DNA of 44,536 bases from an uncultured Prevotella sp. (GCA_900540885.1 UQHJ01000015.1:1-44536), one strand, 5' to 3'. Shown: positions 1-8,318, counted from the stretch's first letter. Notes: generated from the sequence alone by a model not told the origin. Translations and numbers: made by a program.

Positions 1-29
1 CAAGGCATCGAACCTTGACTAACAAATGC

Positions 30-89
30 CGACGCGGGGACGCGTCGCCCCCAGGTTAGGACCCGCCCCCCAATTAGGCAGATAAATTG
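30..89. repeat. Chromosomal intergenic repeat (inverted GC-rich block plus AT-rich block)
   Basis: Positions 30-59 are the exact reverse complement of 44507-44536 at the other end of the window (core CGACGCGGGGACGCGTCG). A 19-bp block at 71-89, CAATTAGGCAGATAAATTG, recurs in the same orientation at 44460-44478. No gene lies in 1-169. This looks like a dispersed intergenic repeat of the host chromosome, not part of the prophage. Confidence 0.6.
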
Positions 90-169
90 CTATTTACCCA
101 CACGATTCGTTATAGAAGCAATAATATGAGCAATGGAGTCAAACTACTCGCCCCTAATGTACCACAATA

Positions 170-910
170 CTAAATCTCAACCACTTCTATTATCTTCACA
201 TCTTCTACGGGACGATCATTACGATCGGTCTTTACACCGATAATTTTTTCTACCACATCGAGCCCTTGCTCAACACAACCAAACACTGTGTAGCCACCAT
301 CTAAGAAAGGTGTTCCACCAATTGTAGTATAGGCTTCTGTCTGTTCAGTTGTAAAGTGGGGGGTGCCTTGTTCCTTGCTCAAACGCTTTGTTTCGCTCTG
401 CAATTCGTCTTGCAACGCCTGTAACGAGACGCGGTCACGATTACGACGCAACTCCATAATCTCACTACGATGTTGTGCAACCAAACCATTAAAGATAGTT
501 TGTTCTTGCTGCATTGCCATCTGCTTCTCAAGAGCCTTCAATTCACCAGGCTTATATACCTTGCCCCACACAATGTAGAACTGACAGCCACTACTCTCAC
601 GTTCTGGGTTTGCTTCATCACCCAAACGAGCTGCACAAAGTGCTCCACGCTTATGAATACACTGTTGCACTTTGATTTCAGCGGGAATGGTATAGCCTGT
701 ACCCCCAGTTCCCAACATTTTTCCCTTAGGTGCTGACTTACTTTCAGGATCACCGCCCTGTATCATAAAGTCCTTAATTACACGGTGAAACAACGTGTCG
801 TTATAAAAGCCTTTACTTACGAGTTTTACAAAATTATCACGATGCAGAGGTGTCTCATCATATAGACGTACTACGATATCGCCTTGTGTTGTTTTAATTG
901 CGAATTGCAT
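170..910 (-). CDS. Cyclophilin-type peptidyl-prolyl cis-trans isomerase
   Basis: A 246-residue protein that should catalyse cis-trans isomerisation of X-Pro bonds. The N-terminus has the cyclophilin signature (TTQGDIVVRLYDETPLHRDNF, then FHRVIKDFMIQGGDP), and the C-terminal part has TPFLDGGYTVFGCVEQGLDVVEKI. Between about residues 110 and 190 there is an extra charged, probably helical insertion (many E, Q, R, K) that makes it longer than minimal cyclophilins of about 165 residues; such insertions occur in Bacteroidota homologues. I see no signal peptide, so a cytoplasmic location is inferred. It lies 9 bp downstream of the aminotransferase on the same strand and may be co-transcribed. Confidence 0.93.
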   Translation of the reverse strand: MQFAIKTTQGDIVVRLYDETPLHRDNFVKLVSKGFYNDTLFHRVIKDFMIQGGDPESKSAPKGKMLGTGGTGYTIPAEIKVQQCIHKRGALCAARLGDEANPERESSGCQFYIVWGKVYKPGELKALEKQMAMQQEQTIFNGLVAQHRSEIMELRRNRDRVSLQALQDELQSETKRLSKEQGTPHFTTEQTEAYTTIGGTPFLDGGYTVFGCVEQGLDVVEKIIGVKTDRNDRPVEDVKIIEVVEI

Positions 911-919
911 AACAAAATA

Positions 920-2023
920 TTAAATTTTAAAAGAATTAATAGCTGCCACCACTTGTTGAGCCTGCTCAAGTGTAATAACTTGGTTCATAGGAATGGATAG
1001 TTCTTGTGCATGAATTTTCTCAGTTATAGGATAACTTCTATCGTGCCAATCTTTATAGCAGGCTTGCTTATGTGGTGGTATGGGGTAATGTATCAACGTT
1101 TGAACGCCACACATTGTTAGATGTGCTTGCAAGCGATCGCGTTGTGCCGAAAATACAGGAAATTGGTGGTAAACGTTATTTTCGTTCGTCAAGCGTTGCG
1201 GCAAGGTGATGTGTGCATTACTGATATGCTCATAATAATAAGCTGCTAATTGCTGGCGCTGCGCATTATCAGCATCAAGATACTTTAACTTTACGCGCAA
1301 TACGGCAGCGTCTATTTCACTCATCCTACTATTTATGCCCACATATTTGAACACATACTTTCGTTCACTACCATAATTTGCTAAAGCGCGTATAACTGAA
1401 GCTAAATCGTCATCATTCGTCGTCACCGCCCCAGCATCACCAAAAGCCCCTATGTTTTTACCTGGATAGAAGCTATGTGCTGCAGCATCGCCTAAAGCAC
1501 CCGTTTTTATGCCTTGATAAGCGCACCCTTGACTTTGTGCGCAGTCTTCAATCAACTTTAATTGATGACGCTGACACACATCGTGCAAGCAATCATCGTA
1601 TGCGATACGACCATAGAGGTGAACTGTCATAACGGCTCGCGTTCGCGTCGTAATGGCTTGCTCAACCCGTGCCGTATCTAACTCAAGATTATCCCATGTA
1701 GGCTCCACCAACACTGGCACCAGATTATTGCGCGTTATGGCCAAAATAGTTGCTATATAAGTGTTGGCTGGCACAATCACCTCATCACCTTCACTCATTA
1801 TGCCCAACTCCTTATAAGCACGCAATATTAGATAGAGCGCATCAAGTCCATTGGCCACACTCACACAGTGCCTCGTACCTATATATTGAGCATAAGTTTG
1901 CTCAAATTGTTTTATCTCCTCTCCTTGCAAGAACCAACCTGATTGTATAACTCGCTGAACGGCTTGAGTATATTCATCAATATGTTGCGCAGTTATTGCT
2001 TGAAGGTCTAAAAGTTTTATCAT
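920..2023 (-). CDS. DegT/DnrJ/EryC1/StrS-family sugar aminotransferase (FdtB-like)
   Basis: A 367-residue PLP-dependent aminotransferase of the family that aminates keto groups of nucleotide-activated sugars for surface polysaccharides. It shows the substrate/PLP region ANGLDALYLILRAY, the aspartate region VHLYGR...IEDCAQSQG, and the PLP lysine in HSFYPGKNIGAFGDAG. The gene directly downstream of the double cupin (57 bp gap) suggests a pathway like that of FdtA/FdtB, in which a 3,4-ketoisomerase makes a 3-keto-6-deoxy sugar that this enzyme aminates. The exact sugar cannot be read from sequence. Length is normal for the family. Confidence 0.92.
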   Translation of the reverse strand: MIKLLDLQAITAQHIDEYTQAVQRVIQSGWFLQGEEIKQFEQTYAQYIGTRHCVSVANGLDALYLILRAYKELGIMSEGDEVIVPANTYIATILAITRNNLVPVLVEPTWDNLELDTARVEQAITTRTRAVMTVHLYGRIAYDDCLHDVCQRHQLKLIEDCAQSQGCAYQGIKTGALGDAAAHSFYPGKNIGAFGDAGAVTTNDDDLASVIRALANYGSERKYVFKYVGINSRMSEIDAAVLRVKLKYLDADNAQRQQLAAYYYEHISNAHITLPQRLTNENNVYHQFPVFSAQRDRLQAHLTMCGVQTLIHYPIPPHKQACYKDWHDRSYPITEKIHAQELSIPMNQVITLEQAQQVVAAINSFKI

Positions 2024-2080
2024 ATACTGAAGTTAAAGTGGCTTGTCAAATATTTGCTACGTAATCGCCTCTTCATCTTT

Positions 2081-2992
2081 TTAGAGGTTCGTTTGCTCCC
2101 TTCGAAACGCTATGAAGTCATCATACGAGCGTATGTAATCTTCCTCCTCATAAGCGTGAGAGGCTAAGACAAGACAGATACTCCCCGACGAGAAGCCCTG
2201 CTCCGAAGCCCAAACACCTGGCGGAACGTGCAATCCCCAGAAGGGGCGGTTCAGCATAACAGTACGCTTATTCACACCATCATCAAGCACCACTTCAAAA
2301 CTCCCTGAAGCTGCTATAATCAGTTGATGACAATGTCGATGAGCATGCGCTCCACGATCCTCACCTGAAGGAATGTCGTAACTATAAAAAACGCGATTGA
2401 TTGCAAATGGTACATGAACCTTTTCATAAACGAACGTTAGGCTACCCTCAGGGTGTTGCTCGCGTGTGAGTTGATATAACGAACAATCAAAAACGGTTAC
2501 CAAGCGCTTACAATCTATTGTAAAAGCAGAGGATAACATTGCTGGAACATCTTGTGCCGGCGTATTAGGCGAATGCGTTTCTGCTATCTCACCTCTTTTC
2601 CACAATAAAAACTCTTTGTAATTAAACACATAGTCATTGACATCAAAGGGCATTGATGCCAGCACCAAGGCCAATGAGTTAGTAGAGAAATTTAGCATTT
2701 TTCGCCACGTTCCCTTTGGTACAAACACTCCATTGTACGATCTGTTTAAAGAGAATACCCGCTTTTCATTCCCATCGTCTAATTCTACATCAAAACTACC
2801 TGAGAGAGCTACAATAAACTCTTCATTCTGCTTATAAGCATGCTCGCCACGGGCATAACCTCCAGGCACATCGTATATCCAATATGCCCGACGTATCACA
2901 AAAGGTATATTTTTCAATTGTTCGATAATAGACAAGTTTCCTCGTCCGTCAGCTATTCTGGGTAACGATATGATATGTGCTTGTTGTGTCAT
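2081..2992 (-). CDS. Double-cupin sugar 3,4-ketoisomerase (FdtA/QdtA/WxcM-like)
   Basis: Two tandem copies of the FdtA/QdtA cupin in one 303-residue chain: about residues 5-130 and 160-295. Each has a hydrophobic strand, VFYSYDIPSG/AYWIYDVPGG, an RG-x-HA motif, an LSGS/ASGS-FxVxLDDG strand and a W-containing strand. The second copy keeps the HAH pair known as catalytic in FdtA (RGAHAHR); the first has RGEHAYK, so its second histidine is a tyrosine. I infer that the C-terminal half is the canonical catalyst and the first half is divergent. The family isomerises dTDP-4-keto-6-deoxyglucose to the 3-keto form. It sits just upstream of the matching aminotransferase. Confidence 0.88.
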   Translation of the reverse strand: MTQQAHIISLPRIADGRGNLSIIEQLKNIPFVIRRAYWIYDVPGGYARGEHAYKQNEEFIVALSGSFDVELDDGNEKRVFSLNRSYNGVFVPKGTWRKMLNFSTNSLALVLASMPFDVNDYVFNYKEFLLWKRGEIAETHSPNTPAQDVPAMLSSAFTIDCKRLVTVFDCSLYQLTREQHPEGSLTFVYEKVHVPFAINRVFYSYDIPSGEDRGAHAHRHCHQLIIAASGSFEVVLDDGVNKRTVMLNRPFWGLHVPPGVWASEQGFSSGSICLVLASHAYEEEDYIRSYDDFIAFRREQTNL

Positions 2993-3105
2993 AAATGTTG
3001 AATTATTTGATGCGTGGCAAAACCTTTCATGAGCAAAAGTAACAATTTTAAAACGACCAAATACAAAACATATTATAAAACTTAACGCAATTCAATACAA
3101 TATGA

Positions 3106-3113
3106 TACCTTTG
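3106..3113 (+). promoter_or_regulatory. Bacteroidota -7 box for the alpha/beta hydrolase
   Basis: TACCTTTG matches the TAnnTTTG consensus 25 bp before the ATG at 3139. No clear TTTG is seen at -33, so strength is uncertain. Confidence 0.6.
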
Positions 3114-3138
3114 CAACATAAAATAATCACAATACATT

Positions 3139-4437
3139 ATGAAACTCAGCCAAATCATAACTACATTCTTTTTAAGCCTTACTTGCCTAACTACATACGC
3201 GCAAAAAGGAACTTGGAGTGGCAAAATTATCATACAAGGTATGGAGTTGCCACTTGTGTTCAACTTCAACGATCATAACTGTACGCTTGACTCTCCGTCA
3301 CAAGGAATCAACAACATTCCTGCTGAAAAGTCTGTTGACGAAGATGGTACCATTAAAGTATTCATAAAGATGATAGGTGCCACCTTTGAAGGAAAAAATG
3401 TCGGAGAATGTATCGAAGGCACCTTCACGCAAAATGGATTTCACTTTCCACTAACGCTACACGCCGGTAAGCCTACTATTAATCGTCCACAAACACCCAC
3501 CCCTCCTTTCCCCTATAGCGAAGAGGAAGTATCCTTTACAAATAGCGGATACACCTTCCATGGTACACTCTCATTACCTAAAGAGTATAACCAAAACACG
3601 CCTATTGTGCTAATGATTACAGGAAGTGGGCAGCAAAATCGAGATGAAGAGATGCTTAGCCATAAGCCTTTTGCCGTCATTGCTGATGCATTAGCTCGAA
3701 ATGGAATAGCCTCTTTGCGCTATGACGACAGAGGCTGGAATGATAAGTCGATTAACTTTGCAAATTTTACAACCAACGACTTCAAGCAAGACGCTGAAGC
3801 AGGATTAGAATTTCTTCGCAAACGATTTTCGAACGTAGGCATTCTTGGACACAGCGAAGGCGGGAGCATTGCACTTTTGCTGGCAGAGGAAGGTAAAGCA
3901 GACTTTATCGTTTCACTGGCAGGCATGGTCGTATCTGGGAAAAGCACTCTTATAGAACAAAACAAAGAGGCTTTAGCAGCCATCAGCTTGCCCAACGATG
4001 TAATCTCTTCTTACCTGAATACGCTTGACACCGTTCTCGATGACTTGGCAAGTGGCAAAAAAATCAGTGAAATCAAAAGAGATAATATACCTGCCATACT
4101 CAGACCTATGTTTGAAAAGTCACTACAACAAGGTGATAGCAAGTATATTCGTGAGTTCATAAATATTAATCCGAGCCGCACACTAAGCCAAATTAAATGT
4201 CCCGTTTTAGCATTAAACGGCACGAAAGATAAACAAGTGAACTATGCTACAAACCTTAGCGCATTAGAAAAAGGACTTACAAACTGCCCTCACACCATTA
4301 AAACCATGGAAGGACTTAACCACTTATTCCAGCATTGTCAGACAGGCAACATTATAGAGTACCAACAGATTGAAGAGACTATCTCACCTGAAGTGCTAAC
4401 ACTTATAACAGAGTGGATTAACGAGCTTAAATTATAA
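3139..4437 (+). CDS. Secreted alpha/beta hydrolase (serine esterase/peptidase fold)
   Basis: A 432-residue protein starting with a Sec signal peptide (MKLSQIITTFFLSLTCLTTYAQ). Residues about 22-115 form an N-terminal beta-rich domain seen in Bacteroidota hydrolases; the alpha/beta hydrolase domain follows from about residue 125. The oxyanion strand is VLMITGSGQQNRDE. The nucleophile is in GHSEGG, the acid is probably the Asp in NGTKDKQVN, and the His is in GLNHLFQHC. It acts in the periplasm or outside the inner membrane; the ester or peptide substrate is unknown. It is divergent from the sugar genes and has its own -7 box. A strong hairpin follows at 4478-4561. Confidence 0.9.
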   Translation: MKLSQIITTFFLSLTCLTTYAQKGTWSGKIIIQGMELPLVFNFNDHNCTLDSPSQGINNIPAEKSVDEDGTIKVFIKMIGATFEGKNVGECIEGTFTQNGFHFPLTLHAGKPTINRPQTPTPPFPYSEEEVSFTNSGYTFHGTLSLPKEYNQNTPIVLMITGSGQQNRDEEMLSHKPFAVIADALARNGIASLRYDDRGWNDKSINFANFTTNDFKQDAEAGLEFLRKRFSNVGILGHSEGGSIALLLAEEGKADFIVSLAGMVVSGKSTLIEQNKEALAAISLPNDVISSYLNTLDTVLDDLASGKKISEIKRDNIPAILRPMFEKSLQQGDSKYIREFININPSRTLSQIKCPVLALNGTKDKQVNYATNLSALEKGLTNCPHTIKTMEGLNHLFQHCQTGNIIEYQQIEETISPEVLTLITEWINELKL

Positions 4438-4477
4438 ACTCACCTCATTAGCCATTTAGGTGCGAAAGTTATATTTA

Positions 4478-4561
4478 AAAACTGCAATTGATAAAGCCTC
4501 TTCTCCTACCCCACCCCAGTCGGGGAGCGGTAGTGGGAAGAGGCCTTATCAATTGCAGTTT
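4478..4561. terminator. Large stem-loop between convergent genes (bidirectional terminator)
   Basis: The arms AAACTGCAATTGATAA and TTATCAATTGCAGTTT pair perfectly, and inner arms GCCTCTTC/GAAGAGGC extend the stem around a CCCAGTCGGGG core. It lies between the convergent hydrolase and DUF5020 genes. Confidence 0.75.
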
Positions 4562-4600
4562 GTCTAATCAGAAATGCAAACTATATTTTTTACTAAATTA

Positions 4601-5344
4601 TTAGAACACCCACTTCACGCCTAAACAAGGACGACACTTAAAGCCAGCTGTACTACCGAAATTATTACTAAGTTCGATTTCAGTTCCGACATTTAAATTT
4701 TCACAACCAAAGAGGTCACCAATATTGTACCAAAGTTGGGGTTCGGTTATGAAAACGGTACGCTTGCGTTTGCTGCTTCCATCAGCTTGAAAGTCGCAAT
4801 CATGATTTTCCCACCAAAAGTCGGCAAAACCATCAAAAGTGAGTCGCTTTAGCCCTAATACGTCTTTACACGTCCAAACGGCTGTGAATTGCATCGGAAC
4901 GTCTGAGGTGCGCTTCTTAATGTTTTTATAAAGCGCCTTAAGATTGAGCGTATTCTTATATGACTTATCGTGAATGAAATAATCCAAACCTACAAGCCAG
5001 GCATTATTGATAGGATAACTCTTGGTTATACCACCATTATACTCTACATGCAAGCTTAATGGGGCTAACTTCGTATTCTGCCAAAAGTTAAGACAACGCG
5101 CTATCTCAAGATACGTTCCGCCAGGAGCTAAATTAGACCCTTCAACATGCTGATTATAGTTAAAGTCGTGGTCTACAAAAAAGTACGTATTACCCCACTT
5201 ATCAGCCTTAAACATTTCAAGCGTCATCGTAACGTATTTACGATCAGAACCAAAGTCATAAAACACTTGCATGTTAACCTGCGCCATGGTTGCCTTAACC
5301 GAAACCAACAGGATAGAGAAGAAAAGAAGAAATTTTGATTTCAT
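4601..5344 (-). CDS. DUF5020 family outer-membrane/periplasmic protein
   Basis: A 247-residue protein with an N-terminal signal peptide (MKSKFLLFFSILLVSVKATMAQ). The mature N-terminus has the DUF5020 pattern VFYDFGSDRKYVTMTLEMFKADKWGNT followed by alternating aromatic strands, and it ends in ...GVKWVF, typical of beta-barrel outer-membrane proteins. The family resembles nucleoside-specific Tsx channels. It lies next to a purine permease on the same strand (42 bp gap), so a role in nucleoside or base uptake across the outer membrane is a reasonable inference but is not shown directly. Confidence 0.85.
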   Translation of the reverse strand: MKSKFLLFFSILLVSVKATMAQVNMQVFYDFGSDRKYVTMTLEMFKADKWGNTYFFVDHDFNYNQHVEGSNLAPGGTYLEIARCLNFWQNTKLAPLSLHVEYNGGITKSYPINNAWLVGLDYFIHDKSYKNTLNLKALYKNIKKRTSDVPMQFTAVWTCKDVLGLKRLTFDGFADFWWENHDCDFQADGSSKRKRTVFITEPQLWYNIGDLFGCENLNVGTEIELSNNFGSTAGFKCRPCLGVKWVF

Positions 5345-5386
5345 AATAGAAGTACAGATTATTAAAAAGTTTCAGTCAATTACCGC

Positions 5387-6682
5387 TTATCCAAAAGCAT
5401 AATTTAGAGCAAAGAGTATAGCCAAAATTATAAGCGTCCAATTCAGCTCCTTACGTTTCCCTGCAAAAATCTTGATTAGCACATAACTCATAATACCCAA
5501 ACAAATGCCATCAGCAATTGAATAGCAAAGTACCATGGTAATCATAGTAATAAAAGCTGGAAAAGAATCCGACACATCGTCCAACTTTATTTCCTTAAAA
5601 GAGTCCACCATCAAAACTCCTACCATAACCAAAGCACCACTTGTAGCAGCAGAAGGAATAAGCAAAAAGATAGGCGAGAGAAAGATACTAAGTACAAAAA
5701 GCAATCCTACATTAAAGGCAGTGAGTCCTGTTCGTCCTCCTTCAGCAATACCCGAAGCACTTTCTACATACGTCGTAATCGTACTGCTACCTAACATTGC
5801 TCCAGCCGTTGTACCTATAGCATCACTCAGCATAGCTTCACGCATGTGAGGTATCTTGCCATCTATTGAGAGTCCTGTCTTTTGCACCAAACCCACTAAC
5901 GTACCCAACGTGTCAAAGATATTGACCAAAAGAAGCGAAAAGATGGCCATAAACATCTTTGGCGTAAAGAAGCCCGTAAAGTCAAATTGGCAAAATATAG
6001 GCGCAATACTATGTGGCGCTGATATTGGCATCCAATTCTCTGGTATTTCAGTAACACCAATCGGTATACCAACCAACGTAGATAGCAATATAGCATAAAA
6101 CAAAGCTCCCTTAACGCCACGCACCATTAAGATGCCACTAACTACAATTGAGAAGATTCCCAAAAGGCAAGTTGGGGTAAAGTTACCTAACTTCACAAAT
6201 GTATCAGGATTTGATACAATAACGTGTGCATTCTTTAGACCAATAAAGGCTATAAACATACCTATTCCAGTCGAGATAGCATAACGCAGATTGGCAGGTA
6301 TACTATCAAGTATTAGATCGCGTATATTAAGAAAGGTAATCAAAATAAAGATTACACCTTCTATTAGCAATACAGCCAATGCTTGTTGCCACGAGAGTCC
6401 CATAGCTTGACATAACGTGAAAGCAAAAAACGCATTCAAACCCATACTTGGAGCTTGCGCGAATGGCAACTTTGCCATAAAAGCGAGCAATAGGGTTGCT
6501 ATAGCCGAAGCTATAGCCGTACTTGTAAAGAGGGCTCCCTTGTCCATTCCTGTAGTAGAGAGTATAGCTGGATTAACAGCCAATATGTAACACATCGTTA
6601 GGAATGTGGTCAAGCCAGCCACCATTTCTGTTTTGAAAGAATGTTGTTTCGGGTCGAAACCCAATAACTTTTTTAGTACCAT
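5387..6682 (-). CDS. AzgA-type (NCS2/COG2252) purine permease
   Basis: A 431-residue polytopic inner-membrane protein with about 12 hydrophobic segments. Family hallmarks are the N-terminal GFDPKQHSFKTEMVAGLTTFLTMCYIL, the NPAIL stretch, QAPSMGLNAFFAF, and SSTITTYVESASGIAEGGRTGLTA near the substrate site. Members are proton symporters for adenine, guanine or hypoxanthine; which base is carried here is not decidable. A clear TATATTTG -7 box precedes it. It is the last intact chromosomal gene before the phage-derived sequence. Confidence 0.92.
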   Translation of the reverse strand: MVLKKLLGFDPKQHSFKTEMVAGLTTFLTMCYILAVNPAILSTTGMDKGALFTSTAIASAIATLLLAFMAKLPFAQAPSMGLNAFFAFTLCQAMGLSWQQALAVLLIEGVIFILITFLNIRDLILDSIPANLRYAISTGIGMFIAFIGLKNAHVIVSNPDTFVKLGNFTPTCLLGIFSIVVSGILMVRGVKGALFYAILLSTLVGIPIGVTEIPENWMPISAPHSIAPIFCQFDFTGFFTPKMFMAIFSLLLVNIFDTLGTLVGLVQKTGLSIDGKIPHMREAMLSDAIGTTAGAMLGSSTITTYVESASGIAEGGRTGLTAFNVGLLFVLSIFLSPIFLLIPSAATSGALVMVGVLMVDSFKEIKLDDVSDSFPAFITMITMVLCYSIADGICLGIMSYVLIKIFAGKRKELNWTLIILAILFALNYAFG

Positions 6683-6718
6683 GAATAAACTTTTATAACC
6701 ACTTTAGTTAATATTTTG

Positions 6719-6726
6719 CAAATATA
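6719..6726 (-). promoter_or_regulatory. -7 box of the purine permease promoter
   Basis: On the minus strand the sequence is TATATTTG, an exact TAnnTTTG match, 37 bp before the ATG at 6682. No convincing TTTG was found at the usual 19-21 bp spacing. Confidence 0.6.
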
Positions 6727-6783
6727 CACAATAATAACCAAAACATTACATACTGCACCTATTAATGATATATAAACTACGCC

Positions 6784-6873
6784 CTAAGCTATGGCGACAA
6801 GGAACGTAAATGGGTGAGATTCTTTACCATCAATAGCGAGCCTTAGGTTGAATTTTATTTCTTTTGAAGCTAT
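6784..6873 (-). pseudogene. Broken 5' fragment of a tape-measure gene (copy 1)
   Basis: In frame it reads ASKEIKFNLRLAIDGKE, identical to residues 2-18 of the tape measure at 17028-20144, then diverges and stops after 29 codons. The start codon is changed from ATG to ATA. About 115 bp including the divergent promoter region match 20103-20216. Confidence 0.75.
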
Positions 6874-6890
6874 ATATATATTGAATTTTA

Positions 6891-6922
6891 TTTGGTTGGT
6901 AAATTATAAAGTCGCACTTTTG
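6891..6922 (+). promoter_or_regulatory. Promoter of membrane-protein gene A
   Basis: TTTG at 6891-6894 and CACTTTTG at 6915-6922 fit the Bacteroidota -33/-7 pattern with a 20-bp spacer. The same arrangement precedes the paralogue at 20217. Confidence 0.65.
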
Positions 6923-6947
6923 CAAAAGAACTAATACCTTTTGCGAT

Positions 6948-7286
6948 ATGGAAAGCGAACAGAAACCGAAAGATATTAAAGTAGAGTTTAGCTGCGAAGT
7001 AAAAGACCCAGTCCCCTCAGAAAAGAAGAAAAAGCGAAACAAAAGAGCATTAATTATAAGCACCTATTTAGGTTATGCTTCATTCTTTTTCTTTTGCGAT
7101 AGCATATACTTTTACGCTACAACAGAAAGGTGGACAGATGCTCGTTTCTTTTTTGTCGCAGCTTTTATGGTCCTGTCAATTCTCTTGTTCTTCGCCTCAG
7201 CAGTAGCCGACTCATATTACGATTTCCCTGATTATAAGGATATCAAACGTAGCAATGGTGGCGAGAGCGATTACGATTATTTGTAA
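6948..7286 (+). CDS. Small membrane protein A of the MESEQKPK family (probable moron)
   Basis: A 112-residue protein with a charged N-terminus (MESEQKPKDIKVEFSCEVKD, then a KKKKR cluster) and two hydrophobic segments at about residues 41-60 and 68-88, ending in an acidic, Tyr-rich tail. It is closely similar to the prophage gene at 20217-20555 in start, membrane layout and tail. I do not recognise a named family. Its own promoter and its place next to a tape-measure start suggest a gene expressed in the lysogen; superinfection exclusion is an inference from position only. Confidence 0.75.
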   Translation: MESEQKPKDIKVEFSCEVKDPVPSEKKKKRNKRALIISTYLGYASFFFFCDSIYFYATTERWTDARFFFVAAFMVLSILLFFASAVADSYYDFPDYKDIKRSNGGESDYDYL

Positions 7287-7342
7287 AGCACATAGTGACA
7301 TGGATGCTGATACCAGTCGCCCTTGGTAAATCCGAACTTGAG

Positions 7343-7468
7343 TTATATATGCCGCTTTGTTTCATCTAAAGACCTTGTAATATCTTTTGCAGATGAAGTT
7401 ATAAACCCCAATTGTTCTTTACCGTCAATAGCGAGCCTAAGGTTGAATTTTATTTCTTTTGAAGCCAT
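7343..7468 (-). pseudogene. Truncated 5' end of a second tape-measure gene (copy 2)
   Basis: A 41-codon open frame begins with an intact ATG and MASKEIKFNLRLAIDGKE, as in the prophage tape measure. It continues with a different, tape-measure-like sequence (GFITSSAKDITRSLDETKR) before a stop. It could be the start of a different tape-measure allele that was later deleted. A 41-residue protein with this start is unlikely to be functional. Confidence 0.7.
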
Positions 7469-7520
7469 ATATTTATTGAGTATAAAGTATCATATTTGCA
7501 AAATCAAAACCTATTGCGAT

Positions 7521-7769
7521 ATGGAAAGCGAAAAAAAGGAACATAAGGACTTTACATTTAAAGAAAAAGTAATAGCCGTGTGCCGATTTTTGTTTTGGTT
7601 GTCTGCATTAGTAAATATTTGCTTAATTGTATTTATATCATCAACGTATTGTTCAAATGAATTTATACAGGTAATGTTGGTTGCAGCGTTGGTTGTATGT
7701 TTCACTACAATGGGCATATTGGCGTTTTTTGACGAAGATTTCCGAGGCGGGGGAGGTTATTATTATTGA
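7521..7769 (+). CDS. Small membrane protein B of the MESEQKPK family
   Basis: An 82-residue protein. The ATG at 7521 is chosen because TTGCGATATGGAAAGCG, the shared start context of this family, lies exactly there and a CATATTTG -7 box lies about 30 bp upstream; an in-frame upstream ATG at 7323 would read through that promoter and the tape-measure fragment. The N-terminus (MESEKKEHKDF) is shared with A; the body has two hydrophobic segments and resembles the second half of protein C, ending in a Gly/Tyr-rich tail. It lies 12 bp upstream of C and is probably co-transcribed with it. Function unknown. Confidence 0.7.
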   Translation: MESEKKEHKDFTFKEKVIAVCRFLFWLSALVNICLIVFISSTYCSNEFIQVMLVAALVVCFTTMGILAFFDEDFRGGGGYYY

Positions 7770-7781
7770 TTTTTTTGCGAT

Positions 7782-8318
7782 ATGGAAAGCGAACAGAAAC
7801 CAAAAGAGCGTGTACCCTTAAAAGAGATACAAGCCAAGAGAAAGAGAGCACGCATAGTGGGCAAATTTTGTGGTTATGCCTCGTTGGTGTTCTTTATAGA
7901 TTTTATGTACTTCTTTTTCAAGCTGCAGCTATTAGGACGCTTGCATGGGGCAGCAGGGTACATAGTGGCCTCGCTGCTCGTTATAGCTATGGCATTTCAC
8001 TTCGGCAAGGTGCGTGCGGTATATGTTTATCACCACACTTACAAGGTGATGCAGCAAAAGGTGATGCAGCAAAAGCTGCTGAGCAAGTTCAAAGAGCGAA
8101 TGATAGCATTTAGCTACTTTGGCTGGTATTTTTCAACATTCATAATAGTTATACTAGGAACCGTTATTTGGGGCGCTGGTTGTGACTCTCCTTGGGTGGT
8201 ATATCCATTTTTCGCACTGATAGTAGTAGCCTTCATAAGTTGCGTAATACTATCAGCCTTTACCGATGAGTTCGATTTTGGGCCATGCTATTACCCATGG
8301 TTCCCGCCTTATTATTAA
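7782..8318 (+). CDS. Four-segment membrane protein C of the MESEQKPK family
   Basis: A 178-residue protein starting MESEQKPKERVPLKEIQAK. It has four hydrophobic segments (about residues 28-45, 55-72, 106-125 and 135-155). The first half resembles proteins A and D, and the second half (FKERMIAF...ILSAFTDEFDFG) aligns with protein B (FKEKVIAV...ILAFFDEDFRG), so it looks like a fusion of the two types. A small in-frame repeat, KVMQQKVMQQK, joins the halves. The C-terminal motif CYYPWFPPYY also survives in a broken copy at 20571-20693. Function unknown. Confidence 0.7.
   Translation: MESEQKPKERVPLKEIQAKRKRARIVGKFCGYASLVFFIDFMYFFFKLQLLGRLHGAAGYIVASLLVIAMAFHFGKVRAVYVYHHTYKVMQQKVMQQKLLSKFKERMIAFSYFGWYFSTFIIVILGTVIWGAGCDSPWVVYPFFALIVVAFISCVILSAFTDEFDFGPCYYPWFPPYY

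Noticed and set aside
7323..7769. Long form of membrane protein B starting at 7323
   Set aside because: It would read antisense through a tape-measure fragment and across the promoter; the conserved family start at 7521 is preferred.
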